Shown: positions 8,601 through 14,829 of the stretch, in pieces | Position numbering within the stretch: position 1 is the stretch's first letter | Layout of the letters: each line of letters opens with the position of its first letter | Source: an uncultured euryarchaeote | GTDB lineage: Archaea > Thermoplasmatota > Poseidoniia > Poseidoniales > Thalassarchaeaceae | NCBI GenBank assembly: GCA_937897085.1 | Contig: CALCOR010000275.1 | Coordinates: 1-21,536, forward strand | Length of the DNA: 21,536 bases | Reading direction: 5' to 3' | Notes under the pieces: generated by a model | What the model was told of the DNA's origin: nothing | Seen by the model: only the letters and a program-made list of their open reading frames with translations | The model's database searches: none | Made by a program: the position numbers and the translations under genes

Positions 8601-8667
8601 CGATCGGGTGCGTGAGAGTCTGCAGGCGGAACTGTCAGCGCGCATCGTCGTCAAACTGGAACCTTGA
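5656..8667 (+). CDS. SNF2/RapA-like superfamily 2 ATPase (1003 residues)
   Basis: A large Swi2/Snf2-type ATPase, a group that translocates along double-stranded DNA to remodel or strip bound proteins. Bacterial RapA uses this chemistry to recycle stalled RNA polymerase. RecA-like lobe 1 has motif I DEVGLGKT (71-78), motif II DEAH (175-178) and motif III LTATP (204-208). About 250 residues of mostly helical insertion separate the lobes. Lobe 2 has ILLFSHFRGTLAHL (about 470), SSEVGSEGLDQQ (about 525) and motif VI RIEQRIGRLDRFGQ (about 551-564). The 'IGRLDRFGQ' and 'NYDLPWNP' forms are typical of the RapA/HepA-like branch. The last 350 residues are helical and charged, with no domain I recognise. 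No restriction, methylase or phospholipase-D gene adjoins it, so a DISARM-type defence role is not supported. The gene ends 20 bases from the convergent Toprim gene. Family is secure; the role is inferred. Confidence 0.92.
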   Translation: MLSDRDEHIGEAAYADRQVHWALLRSDLDIRFPPSDTCPLLRFGRWDDQPHQHLPASRLAASHWKGILIADEVGLGKTISALHVLRRLHVLGERGGVLIVVPGGLRSKWMQELYHRTDLQGFEADSRIKLLAALTRIEEGEPLVVVTSHGILRQSQLVQHLLEEGMPELMLSIIDEAHHVRNPSNRLHDAVQMLTLNSRNMLFLTATPVNLRNEDLWVQLSLLAPDRWPDFRAFEHTMRPMRQLNTALDALSQTEPQLEEARAALQTLALTPGFAGDPRLSNAIELVADALAWTGEGAARTRREVASLLRQIRPLNDLMVRTRRRDVDLTLARRDAVTLDVDMTDAEWRLYEAARRWTRRLVQMRNPDSGRIDWALVMPERMASSCLPAYAIHVQQQVRDTERLALDFGAEGDDEPDELNIQAGERRLLTRLGDFDELLEAAEALGDVDSKYDALRVWLLDELENDPEGGILLFSHFRGTLAHLYRRLSAEGVRCEVLSGATPMAGRDAMRRRFAEGDIQVLLSSEVGSEGLDQQHCHRLVNYDLPWNPMRIEQRIGRLDRFGQQAEVITILNLAVEGTIDAAILNRLYHRIRLFEDSVGMLDPLLGRAMRLVAQEELARPLGREIAGGRMRMVEGWEAEQFSAAEDPNTGGGNVESLLIQRERWLTERANEEREWLGPDPGIEHLREDTELMELGIEPEELLEWASARLEHKDPDAGFHLAGGVRQLRLSDESVEALLERARDLTRIDGLTVDWTELLERISGQAGPNILPFTLTREEARDHPDRILLAPWHPVIQWLREPISGIPDEDAMLTGWQDAGIPPSHRLRAHRPESWSPSAHTVVCLDWAVQGLAEHCIRRWLVLDAEGMPILTQPERPWTKLEDLQTCHPSDEEEEELEVTLDRLHGWLLDDERARLGPLLDELRHNVQQAWMGRIERERDQVAQARWRQYHQDRPIDVRWLRMKQGMIRRLTTELDDRIERLDRVRESLQAELSARIVVKLEP

Positions 8668-8687
8668 CCGACTCTCTCGAATGCTGG

Positions 8688-9206
8688 TCATTCCTCTTCG
8701 CCTTCAGGGTCGTGCTCGCGCATCGCTTCTCGCAGAGCGGGCGCATGCGGACCGAGTGATTCCACGGTCCGGCCTTCGGGTTTCGTCGCGCGAGCGAGTT
8801 CCATACGCGTACGCGTGTCGATGCTCACGTCAAATCCTTCCAGGCTGTTACCGATGTCATGCTGCAGTCTGCCTCCAGTGCGGTCCCAGTCCATCAGCAG
8901 GATGATCGCATCACCGTTGTCGACCTGGTTGCGTGTGCCGTATGTCTCGTAGAGATGGACCGCTAGACGTTCTCGGTCCCAACCGCGGTTCACTCGCTCC
9001 ACAGGTCCGGTGAATCCAAGTCTTCTGAGCGCCGCCTCGTCCTTCTTTCCCTCGATGAGGATTGGGCAGGCTGCACCTCCTTCACTGACGGGGCGATTGC
9101 GCTGACGCGCCTCTCCCAACGCTCGACCCGCTACCTGGAACCGCACCTCCCGGTCGGGTGGACCTGCCGCCTTCGCCCGTTTTCTCACCCAGTCGTCTGA
9201 TGCCAT
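8688..9206 (-). CDS. Small Toprim-domain protein
   Basis: A 172-residue protein built around a Toprim fold, the metal-dependent catalytic core shared by topoisomerases, DnaG primases and RNase M5-like nucleases. The first motif, PILIEGKKDEAALRRLGF (48-65), supplies the conserved glutamate (Glu52). The second, AIILLMDWDRTGGR (100-113), supplies the Asp-x-Asp pair (Asp106 and Asp108) followed by the usual Arg-Thr-Gly. No zinc or helicase domain is attached, so this is the stand-alone archaeal type, whose substrate is unknown to me. The basic N-terminus (RKRAKAAG) could contact nucleic acid. A GGAGG Shine-Dalgarno sequence at 9215-9219, inside the end of the DUF167 gene, fixes this start. The DUF167 stop lies only three bases upstream of the ATG, so the two genes are almost certainly co-transcribed. 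Confidence 0.88.
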   Translation of the reverse strand: MASDDWVRKRAKAAGPPDREVRFQVAGRALGEARQRNRPVSEGGAACPILIEGKKDEAALRRLGFTGPVERVNRGWDRERLAVHLYETYGTRNQVDNGDAIILLMDWDRTGGRLQHDIGNSLEGFDVSIDTRTRMELARATKPEGRTVESLGPHAPALREAMREHDPEGEEE

Positions 9207-9209
9207 TCC

Positions 9210-9530
9210 TCACCCCTCCAAAGCTGCGGTGAGAATGTTCAGTACCGCCTCTCGGTCGGCCCCTTCTATGCGGACCCGCTTGCGCCTGCTGTGATCTCCC
9301 TTGACTAATGCGAGTGTGGCTGCGGTGTCGGAGAGTGTGTCGGTCAACAGGTCGCACACCGCCTTGTTGGCCGCGCCCTTGCGCGGTCGGGCGCGCACCG
9401 CCACCTGCAGGGTGTTGCGCCAGGTGTTGAGGGCGACCACAGCATCACGCGAGGACCCAGGAATCACCTCGATGGCCAGCAGCAGGCCGCCGTCAGGCTC
9501 CTCTGTGAGCACCTCGTCCCAATCTTCCAC
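9210..9530 (-). CDS. DUF167/YggU-family protein
   Basis: A small protein of the DUF167 (YggU, UPF0235) family, conserved in bacteria, archaea and eukaryotes but without a settled function. The hallmark is the basic stretch AVRARPRKGAANKAVCDLL, with KGAANKA being the family signature, followed by ATLALVKGDHSRRKRVRIEG, which forms the typical strand-loop-strand end. A GTG at 9530 gives 106 residues, the normal family length. The frame continues upstream to an ATG at 9656, but that would overlap the receiver gene and add a Cys/Ser/Arg-rich tail unlike the family. No Shine-Dalgarno site precedes the GTG, so translation may depend on coupling to the receiver gene, whose stop lies 37 bases away. 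The Toprim gene follows directly. Confidence 0.87.
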   Translation of the reverse strand: MEDWDEVLTEEPDGGLLLAIEVIPGSSRDAVVALNTWRNTLQVAVRARPRKGAANKAVCDLLTDTLSDTAATLALVKGDHSRRKRVRIEGADREAVLNILTAALEG

Positions 9531-9567
9531 GCTGGGCGCAGTCGGTCCACACCCATCAGCGGAGTGG

Positions 9568-9951
9568 TCAATCCAGCGAGTGCCCGCCTTCCTCGAGTTG
9601 CTCGTCGATGACGCGGTAGAGTTCCTCGCGGCGCACCGGCTTGGGCACGAACGCATCGCATCCGGCCTCGAGGGCCTTGCGGCGATCCTCCGGCGAGGAG
9701 AAGGCGGTCACCGCGATGATACGGCTGTCGCGCACGAGCGGGTGGTCGCGAATGTTGGCTGTGAGTTGCAGTCCATCAGTCCACGGCAGTTGGATGTCCA
9801 TGAAGATCAGTTCGTAATGACCGTCCTGCAGCGCCTCGAACGCCTGGTTCGCATCCTCGGCGATGGTCACGTCGTCGATTCCCTTGCCGGCGAGCAACGC
9901 CTGCATCAGGCGGATGTTCACGTCGTTGTCCTCAACCACCAGTGCGCGCAT
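9568..9951 (-). CDS. Stand-alone response-regulator receiver domain (CheY-like)
   Basis: A 127-residue receiver domain with nothing attached. The acidic pair comes from VVEDND (Glu7, Asp8). The phosphorylated aspartate is Asp52 in LIFMDIQLP, Thr82 lies in AVTAF and Lys104 in FVPKPV, so every residue needed for phosphotransfer is present. Such single-domain proteins take a phosphate from a histidine kinase and signal by protein-protein contact. No histidine kinase or output domain is in this window. The ATG at 9951 starts exactly at the first strand (MRALVVED). The ORF could start at 9987 with twelve extra residues, but GAGAG just before 9951 and the family layout favour the shorter form. It is the first gene of a minus-strand group with DUF167 and Toprim, and is divergent from the oxidase operon. 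Confidence 0.88.
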   Translation of the reverse strand: MRALVVEDNDVNIRLMQALLAGKGIDDVTIAEDANQAFEALQDGHYELIFMDIQLPWTDGLQLTANIRDHPLVRDSRIIAVTAFSSPEDRRKALEAGCDAFVPKPVRREELYRVIDEQLEEGGHSLD

Positions 9952-10070
9952 CTCTCTCAGGGCAGGATTCGGGCGGCTCCAATTCAACCCTTTGCATCAG
10001 TGAGTTGAATCCGATGGCACATGGAAGCAAATTCATACATCTGGTAACGGATGTTGACGACGTGATTCAC

Positions 10071-10089
10071 AGCACCCCATAGGGGTGCT
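10071..10089. repeat. Perfect inverted repeat upstream of the oxidase operon
   Basis: AGCACCCC-ATA-GGGGTGCT is an eight-base perfect inverted repeat with a three-base centre. It lies in the divergent gap between the receiver gene and coxB, about ten bases before the TATA-like box at 10098. This places it at or near the upstream edge of the promoter, where a dimeric regulator could bind. A terminator is less likely because both flanking genes are transcribed away from it and no T-run follows. Confidence 0.6.
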
Positions 10090-10097
10090 AGCGAACG

Positions 10098-10105
10098 CTT
10101 AAACA
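10098..10105 (+). promoter_or_regulatory. TATA-like box for coxBACD
   Basis: CTTAAACA is centred about 39 bases before the coxB ATG. With the usual 26-base spacing, transcription would begin near 10128, leaving a short leader that contains GAGGGTG as a possible Shine-Dalgarno site before the ATG at 10141. The match is moderate and the assignment is an inference. Confidence 0.4.
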
Positions 10106-10140
10106 CGGACTGCATAACGAGCGGCCGCTGAGGGTGCGTC

Positions 10141-10887
10141 ATGGAGTTCGGAGGCGACATCTTCCAAGACCTCTACATCGAATTCATGTTCTGGTCGGTC
10201 CTCGTCGGCGTCATCACATTCGTCTGGATGATTCACCACTCATTCGTCTATCGCACGTCCGATGGCGACCTGTCCGGGAAGCGCCACCACCTGCGCACGC
10301 AACTCGACTCGCTGCGCCACGAGATGAAGCGAGCGGGCATGGATATGGAGTTCGAGATAGAGGAGGAGGAGGACAAACGGGCGTGGCCGAATGTGGACAA
10401 CATCAAGGTCGGTGTTTTCCCAAAGGAGAACGACAACCTGAAACTCGAACTCTTCTGGACGATCATTCCCTTCATCCTCATCTGCTACCTCTGTTGGATA
10501 TCCTGGGCTCCGACCGACGCCATCTGGCCAGCCGCCTACGAGTTGGAGGACGCTCACGAGGTAGGAGTGACGGGCCAGCAGTGGTTCTGGGACTTCGATT
10601 GCAACGGGCTGACCTCCGACTTGTGCGATGTGGGTGTTGACAGCGATACCGGTCTGACCGTTCTGAGTCTGAAACTGGACGAGACCTATATCCTGAACCT
10701 CTCTTCGAGAGATGTGCTGCACGCGCCGAAGATCGTGCAGTATGGACTCACGGAAGATGCCGTGCCGGGGATGTACACCACGATTGTCTTCACGCCTTAT
10801 GAGACGGGCAAGTACTTCCTCGACTGCGCCGAATACTGTGGGGACGACCACTCCTACATGACGGCGATTATCGAGATACACACTTAG
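10141..10887 (+). CDS. coxB: Cytochrome c oxidase subunit II (CuA-bearing)
   Basis: The subunit that takes electrons from the donor through the binuclear CuA centre on the outer face of the membrane. Two membrane segments are visible, at about 14-34 and 103-122, the second starting with the conserved ELFWTIIP. The outer cupredoxin domain has QQWFWDF (146-152) and the full ligand set: His194 in DVLHAP, then Cys229, Cys233, His237 and Met240 in CAEYCGDDHSYM. No signal peptide or cytochrome c domain is attached. Unusually, about 60 residues of charged sequence (RHHLRTQLDSLRHEMKRAG followed by an acidic run EIEEEEDKR) separate the two membrane helices. This loop should face the cytoplasm and may form a helical hairpin or coiled coil. 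It is the first gene of the operon, with coxA beginning 11 bases after its stop. Confidence 0.96.
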   Translation: MEFGGDIFQDLYIEFMFWSVLVGVITFVWMIHHSFVYRTSDGDLSGKRHHLRTQLDSLRHEMKRAGMDMEFEIEEEEDKRAWPNVDNIKVGVFPKENDNLKLELFWTIIPFILICYLCWISWAPTDAIWPAAYELEDAHEVGVTGQQWFWDFDCNGLTSDLCDVGVDSDTGLTVLSLKLDETYILNLSSRDVLHAPKIVQYGLTEDAVPGMYTTIVFTPYETGKYFLDCAEYCGDDHSYMTAIIEIHT

Positions 10888-10898
10888 GGGGATTGAGG

Positions 10899-13238
10899 AT
10901 GCAACTGCGCAACGTCTGGACCGTCCGTGCGATGGTGATCGTGGCGGTGCTGTTCGCCGCGCTGATGTTCTCCCCCGAGCACGAAGCACGTCCGAGTGGC
11001 ATCAGCAGCGTGGACTCCGGCTGTTCCTGCCACAGCGGCACGCCGAGCAGTCAAGTGGTCGCTAGCATCACGCTGGCGAACGGCTCGGCGCTGCCCGAGA
11101 ACTACGAACCGGGCGCCACCTACGCCCTGCTCATCTCGTTCAGCGGCGGACCAGCCGAGGACAACATTCCGGAGCGGGTGAACACTGGTGGATTCAACCT
11201 CGTTGCGAGCAAGGGAACTCTGACCCCGATAGACAACACGACACAGATTTTGGCGGGTGAACTCACCCACACAGATGCGGGCAACGACCAGCAGGCGTGG
11301 AATGCCGACTGGACGGCGCCCACCAGCGGTTCGACTGTACTGCGGCTGATGGTCAACTCGGTCAACGGTGACAACTCGGCTAGCAGTGACGACCAGTGGA
11401 ACACGGTCAGTTACACGGTCTCGGGCGCGGGCGGCGAGGCCCCGACGATGCAGGCGAACGGCCTGACCGTGCTGTTCAGCGGCATCCTGCTCACCGCCAT
11501 CCTGTTCGCCCTCGCCCTCACCTACGTGTTCTACGTACGCGACCCGGAGTCGTTCTCTTGGAAGCGCTTCCAGCCGTGGATCTCGCACTGGCTGACCTCG
11601 ACGGACCACAAGAGCGTCGGTACGCTCTACTTCGTCTCAGGGCTGTTCTTCCTCGGTGTCGGCGGCATCCTGGCGATGATGATACGGATTCAGTTGTCCT
11701 CTCCGGGCAACGACTTCCTCACCAAGGACGAGTACAACTCGTTCTTCACCCTGCACGGAACGGTGATGATCTTCCTGGCGGCGATGCCGCTCATAAACGG
11801 CTTCGCCAACTGGATCGTGCCACTCCAGATCGGTGCCAAGGACCTCTGTTTCCCACGACTCAACGCGATGTCGTTCTGGCTGCAGCCGGTCGGTGCCATC
11901 CTGTTGCTGTCAGGCATGTTCAGCGGCATGGGTGCGGATGTCGGCTGGACCGGCTACCAGCCGATCACGTCCACGACGGACCATTACGGAGCGACCTTCT
12001 GGCTCGCCGGACAGGTCCTGCTGGTCGCCTCGTCGACCTTGACGGGAATCAACTTCATCGTGACGATTGCGACGATGCGGGCTCCGGGTATGGGCTGGAT
12101 GCAGATGCCGCTGTTCACCTGGTCAATCCTCGTATCGGTGATGATGCTGTTCATCTCCATCCCGACGTTCGGCATCGGTCTGATCGAAGCGTATCTCGAC
12201 CGAACCATCTCGACGACGTTCTACAACACATCAGCCGGAGGTGACCCGCTGCTGTGGAGCCACCTGTTCTGGTACTTCGGCCACCCTGAGGTGTACGTGG
12301 TGGTCGTACCCGCCTTCGGAGTCATATCCGAAGTGATCGCGACGAGCGCTCGACGGACGATCTTCGGCTACCGCTCGATGGTCTACGCGCTGGCAGGAAT
12401 CGGATTCGTCGCCTTCATCGTCTATGGACACCACATGCTCACCAGCGGGATGTCGCCGCTGCTCCGCTTCGTGGTGATGCTCACCACCATGCTGGTGGCA
12501 GTGCCGACCGGCATCAAAATTTTCAATTGGCTGAAGACGATGCATGGCGGATCGCTCGTTTACAGAACCCATACCCTGTGGGCGCTCGGCTTCCTAGTGA
12601 CGTTCACCTTGGGTGGCATCTCGGGGATGTTCTTCCCAGCCATCGCCATGGACGTGCACCTGCACGAGACCTACTTCGTGGTCGCCCACTTCCACTATGT
12701 GCTGGTCGGCGGAACCGTGTTCGGCCTGTTCGCCGCCTTCTACTACTGGTATCCCAAGATCACGGGACGGATGATGAGCGAACGGCTGGGAATCCTGCAC
12801 TTCCTGATTGGCTTCATCTCCTACAACGGGGTGTTCTGGCCGATGCACAAGCTCGGGCTGTTGGGGATGACCCGACGGCATCACACCTACTACATCCGGG
12901 CAGACGAGTACAGCGACATCATCGGCACGCTGCCGCCTGAAGCAGCACAATGGAATCAATTCATCACGGTGTGCGCCTTCATTTTCTTCCTGTCCAACCT
13001 GATAATGGTGTACAACATCATCGCCTCGTGGCTGAATGGCCGCAAGGCGCCGGCCGACCCGTGGGGCGGCTGGTCATTCGAGTGGCTGGTATCCTCCCCG
13101 CCGCCAACGCCTAGCTTCGATGAGATTCCTACGCTCGAGAACGCCAACCCGGACCATGCGCCGGGCAGGTTGACGGGGATGCTGGAACGAATCATGACTC
13201 CCGATTCGGGTGACGAAGGAGAGGAGGCGGGACATTGA
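10899..13238 (+). CDS. coxA: Cytochrome c oxidase subunit I with extra N-terminal Reeler/choice-of-anchor V-like domain
   Basis: The catalytic subunit, reducing oxygen to water at haem-CuB and pumping protons. Oxidase residues (counted from 10899): low-spin haem ligands His286 (LHGTVMIF) and His599; His597 for the active-site haem; CuB ligands His462, His511 and His512; the Tyr466 cross-link partner and Glu464 in GHPEVY; Lys540 of the K-channel (TGIKIFNWL); Asp315 in the D-channel entry (GAKDLCFPR). This set matches the A1-type family. The protein is 779 residues, far above the usual 530-600. The extra part is N-terminal: a signal-like segment (10-25), then GCSCHSG (Cys42, Cys44, His45), a beta-rich stretch with YEPGATYALLISFSGG, GGFNLVASKG and WNADWTAP, and an added membrane segment (about 187-212) before the oxidase core at about 228. 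A TTG at 10893 could add two residues. The coxC start overlaps its stop. Confidence 0.96.
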   Translation: MQLRNVWTVRAMVIVAVLFAALMFSPEHEARPSGISSVDSGCSCHSGTPSSQVVASITLANGSALPENYEPGATYALLISFSGGPAEDNIPERVNTGGFNLVASKGTLTPIDNTTQILAGELTHTDAGNDQQAWNADWTAPTSGSTVLRLMVNSVNGDNSASSDDQWNTVSYTVSGAGGEAPTMQANGLTVLFSGILLTAILFALALTYVFYVRDPESFSWKRFQPWISHWLTSTDHKSVGTLYFVSGLFFLGVGGILAMMIRIQLSSPGNDFLTKDEYNSFFTLHGTVMIFLAAMPLINGFANWIVPLQIGAKDLCFPRLNAMSFWLQPVGAILLLSGMFSGMGADVGWTGYQPITSTTDHYGATFWLAGQVLLVASSTLTGINFIVTIATMRAPGMGWMQMPLFTWSILVSVMMLFISIPTFGIGLIEAYLDRTISTTFYNTSAGGDPLLWSHLFWYFGHPEVYVVVVPAFGVISEVIATSARRTIFGYRSMVYALAGIGFVAFIVYGHHMLTSGMSPLLRFVVMLTTMLVAVPTGIKIFNWLKTMHGGSLVYRTHTLWALGFLVTFTLGGISGMFFPAIAMDVHLHETYFVVAHFHYVLVGGTVFGLFAAFYYWYPKITGRMMSERLGILHFLIGFISYNGVFWPMHKLGLLGMTRRHHTYYIRADEYSDIIGTLPPEAAQWNQFITVCAFIFFLSNLIMVYNIIASWLNGRKAPADPWGGWSFEWLVSSPPPTPSFDEIPTLENANPDHAPGRLTGMLERIMTPDSGDEGEEAGH

Positions 13239-14281
13239 GCGACGACCACGGATACCACCACGGCCCGCACGAATGGAGCCACGGCGCTCCGCACAACAGC
13301 TGGGCGCCGATCATCATCAGCATCGGCTCGGGCGTGTTCCTGTTCTTCTTCGCCAAGGCGTTCACGATGAACGAAGGCATGAACGGATACATCTACGACA
13401 GCGCGCCGCTGCCGCTGGCCATCGCCGGACTGGCGATCATCTTCGCTGGCCTGATATCTTGGTGGAAGCAGGACTTCTCCTTCGATGGCTCCTACGAGCC
13501 GCAAGCGACGCATGGAAGCACCCCGTTCTCCAACGTGGACATACGCAAGGTCGGCATGTGGGTCTTCCTGATGTCTGAGATGATGATCTTCTCGTCCCTG
13601 TTCGCAACCTACATCCGCTACCGCACCAGCATCGATTCCTGCTACTCGCTGGAGGGCACGGTCGTAGAGCCGGGGACCGCCTGCTGGCTGCCTGCCTCGT
13701 ACTTCATCGCCAAGGGTGGGGAACATGCCCATTCGACGCTCGGATTCATGCCCGACGCGCTGGTACCCGGCGCAATCAACACCTTCGCATTGATCATCTC
13801 GTCGTACACCATCGTGATGGCGCTGAAGACCGCCAAGCGCACCGACTTAGAGCACGCAGAACGCAGCATCAAGGTGCGCAACTATCTCGGAGCCACATTC
13901 TGTTTGGCTACCTTGTTCCTCGTGATGAAGATGATCGAGTGGTTCATCGGCTTCCACATCGGGCCGTTCGAGGCGCCCTCGCTGCTCTCCGACCAGTTCA
14001 CCATCCACAACGACGCCTACACCTACAACTACGGCCATGGGGCGGAGGCGGGCGCGATGACGGTCGACATACGCATGGCGGCCTCCATATTCTACCTCAC
14101 CACGGGTACGCACGGAGTACACGTGTTCGCGGGGATCGTAGGTTTGGGTTACATGGTCGTCAAGGCGCACAAGGGCGGCTACGGGCCCGGCAACTCTGTG
14201 AGCATCGAGTACTTCGGGCTCTACTGGCACTTCGTCGACCTGGCATGGGTGGCAGTGTTCCCGGCGTTCTATCTGTATTGA
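13235..14281 (+). CDS. coxC: Cytochrome c oxidase subunit III
   Basis: The accessory membrane subunit that stabilises subunit I and its proton uptake. Family marks are SEMMIFSSLFATY with the conserved Glu in an early helix, TGTHGVHVFAG, and IEYFGLYWHFVDLAWVAVF in the last helix. It has about seven membrane segments. At 348 residues it is longer than most (200-290). The added parts are a His-rich N-terminus (DDHGYHHGPHEWSHGAPH) and a loop of about 50 residues after the third helix with two cysteines. The His-rich start could bind metal, but this is only a guess. The start is a TTG overlapping the coxA stop by four bases (TTGA), with GGAGG about ten bases upstream. No better ATG lies near, and downstream codons would remove conserved sequence only later, so the exact start is fairly but not fully secure. 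Confidence 0.94.
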   Translation: MSDDHGYHHGPHEWSHGAPHNSWAPIIISIGSGVFLFFFAKAFTMNEGMNGYIYDSAPLPLAIAGLAIIFAGLISWWKQDFSFDGSYEPQATHGSTPFSNVDIRKVGMWVFLMSEMMIFSSLFATYIRYRTSIDSCYSLEGTVVEPGTACWLPASYFIAKGGEHAHSTLGFMPDALVPGAINTFALIISSYTIVMALKTAKRTDLEHAERSIKVRNYLGATFCLATLFLVMKMIEWFIGFHIGPFEAPSLLSDQFTIHNDAYTYNYGHGAEAGAMTVDIRMAASIFYLTTGTHGVHVFAGIVGLGYMVVKAHKGGYGPGNSVSIEYFGLYWHFVDLAWVAVFPAFYLY

Positions 14282-14299
14282 TGAGGAGAGTGATTTGAG

Positions 14300-14635
14300 A
14301 TGAGTGCGAAAATAATGGGATTCGATGCGTATAACTTCAACTTCTTCTGGCTGATGCTGCTGACCGCCATCGAAGTCGGTGTGGTGGCGCAGTCGGAGAA
14401 CATGGCGTGGGCGACACTGATTTTCGTGCTCGTCTCGATCGGGGTCGTGAAGTTCATCGGCATCGCGGCGGTGTTCATGCACCTGCGCTTCTCGCCGGAT
14501 TCGAACGTGCTGACCGCTACGGCGCTGTTCCCGGTGATTTTCATCGTCCTGTTGGTGCTGATGGTCGGCCTGACCAGCCCCAGCGCGGTTGAGAACCTGC
14601 CAGCCTTCTGCAGGCCGGGATACTACGGCCTTTGA
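14300..14635 (+). CDS. coxD: Cytochrome c oxidase subunit IV (prokaryotic type)
   Basis: A 111-residue membrane protein of the prokaryotic oxidase subunit IV (CtaF/CoxD) type, which helps assemble or stabilise the oxidase. It has three hydrophobic segments (about 13-30, 37-60 and 71-93). The conserved turn is VVKFIGIAAVFMHLRFSPDS, matching the family's phenylalanine-methionine-histidine-leucine pattern after helix two. The start is preceded by GAGGAG about twelve bases upstream, and the gene lies 18 bases after coxC, so it closes the coxBACD operon. The two C-terminal features, a cysteine (FCRPGYYGL) and a short polar tail, are unremarkable. Its length and order after coxC agree with caa3/aa3-type operons. 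Confidence 0.92.
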   Translation: MSAKIMGFDAYNFNFFWLMLLTAIEVGVVAQSENMAWATLIFVLVSIGVVKFIGIAAVFMHLRFSPDSNVLTATALFPVIFIVLLVLMVGLTSPSAVENLPAFCRPGYYGL

Positions 14636-14637
14636 CA

Positions 14638-14654
14638 GGATTCGACCTGAATCC
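14638..14654 (+). terminator. Weak hairpin after the cox operon
   Basis: GGATTC-GACCT-GAATCC begins three bases after the coxD stop. The six-base stem is perfect and followed by ATTTG, not a strong T-run. It may mark the 3' end of the cox transcript, but archaeal terminators are usually T-rich, so this is a weak call. Confidence 0.25.
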
Positions 14655-14685
14655 ATTTGACGGAGAGCCTTCTGGGTCGAGGTGT

Positions 14686-14768
14686 GCGGACGTCGCATAG
14701 CCTGGTATCGCGCCGGATTTGAAATCCGGTGACCTTGTGTCTCGGGAGTTCAAATCTCTCCGTCCGCG
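14686..14768 (+). tRNA. tRNA-Ser (anticodon UGA)
   Basis: A complete class II tRNA of 83 bases. The acceptor stem GCGGACG pairs fully with CGTCCGC. The anticodon stem CCGGA/TCCGG encloses the loop TTTGAAA, giving anticodon TGA, which reads UCA and related serine codons. A long variable arm contains a short GAC/GTC stem, as serine tRNAs require. The T-arm is GGGAG-TTCAAAT-CTCTC with one G-U pair. The discriminator base is G, as expected for serine. No full CCA is encoded (the sequence continues CCT). There is no intron. In the D-stem, A12 and C23 do not pair, nor do T13 and T22. Position 10 is G, a possible substrate for the Trm-G10 enzyme in this window. Confidence 0.93.
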
Positions 14769-14829
14769 CCTCTCTGACAAAGGACCAGTGAACCGAACAA
14801 TTCAGAAATGAATCACAGGTGGATGTGTC

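Noticed and set aside
5656..8667. DISARM-type defence island around the SNF2-like gene
   Set aside because: No methylase, phospholipase-D-type or DUF1998 partner gene is adjacent; neighbours are an Lrp regulator and the Toprim group.
11041..11120. Possible c-type haem site in the CoxA extension
   Set aside because: The motif near residue 42 is Cys-Ser-Cys-His, with one residue between the cysteines; a standard site needs two, so covalent haem is not claimed.
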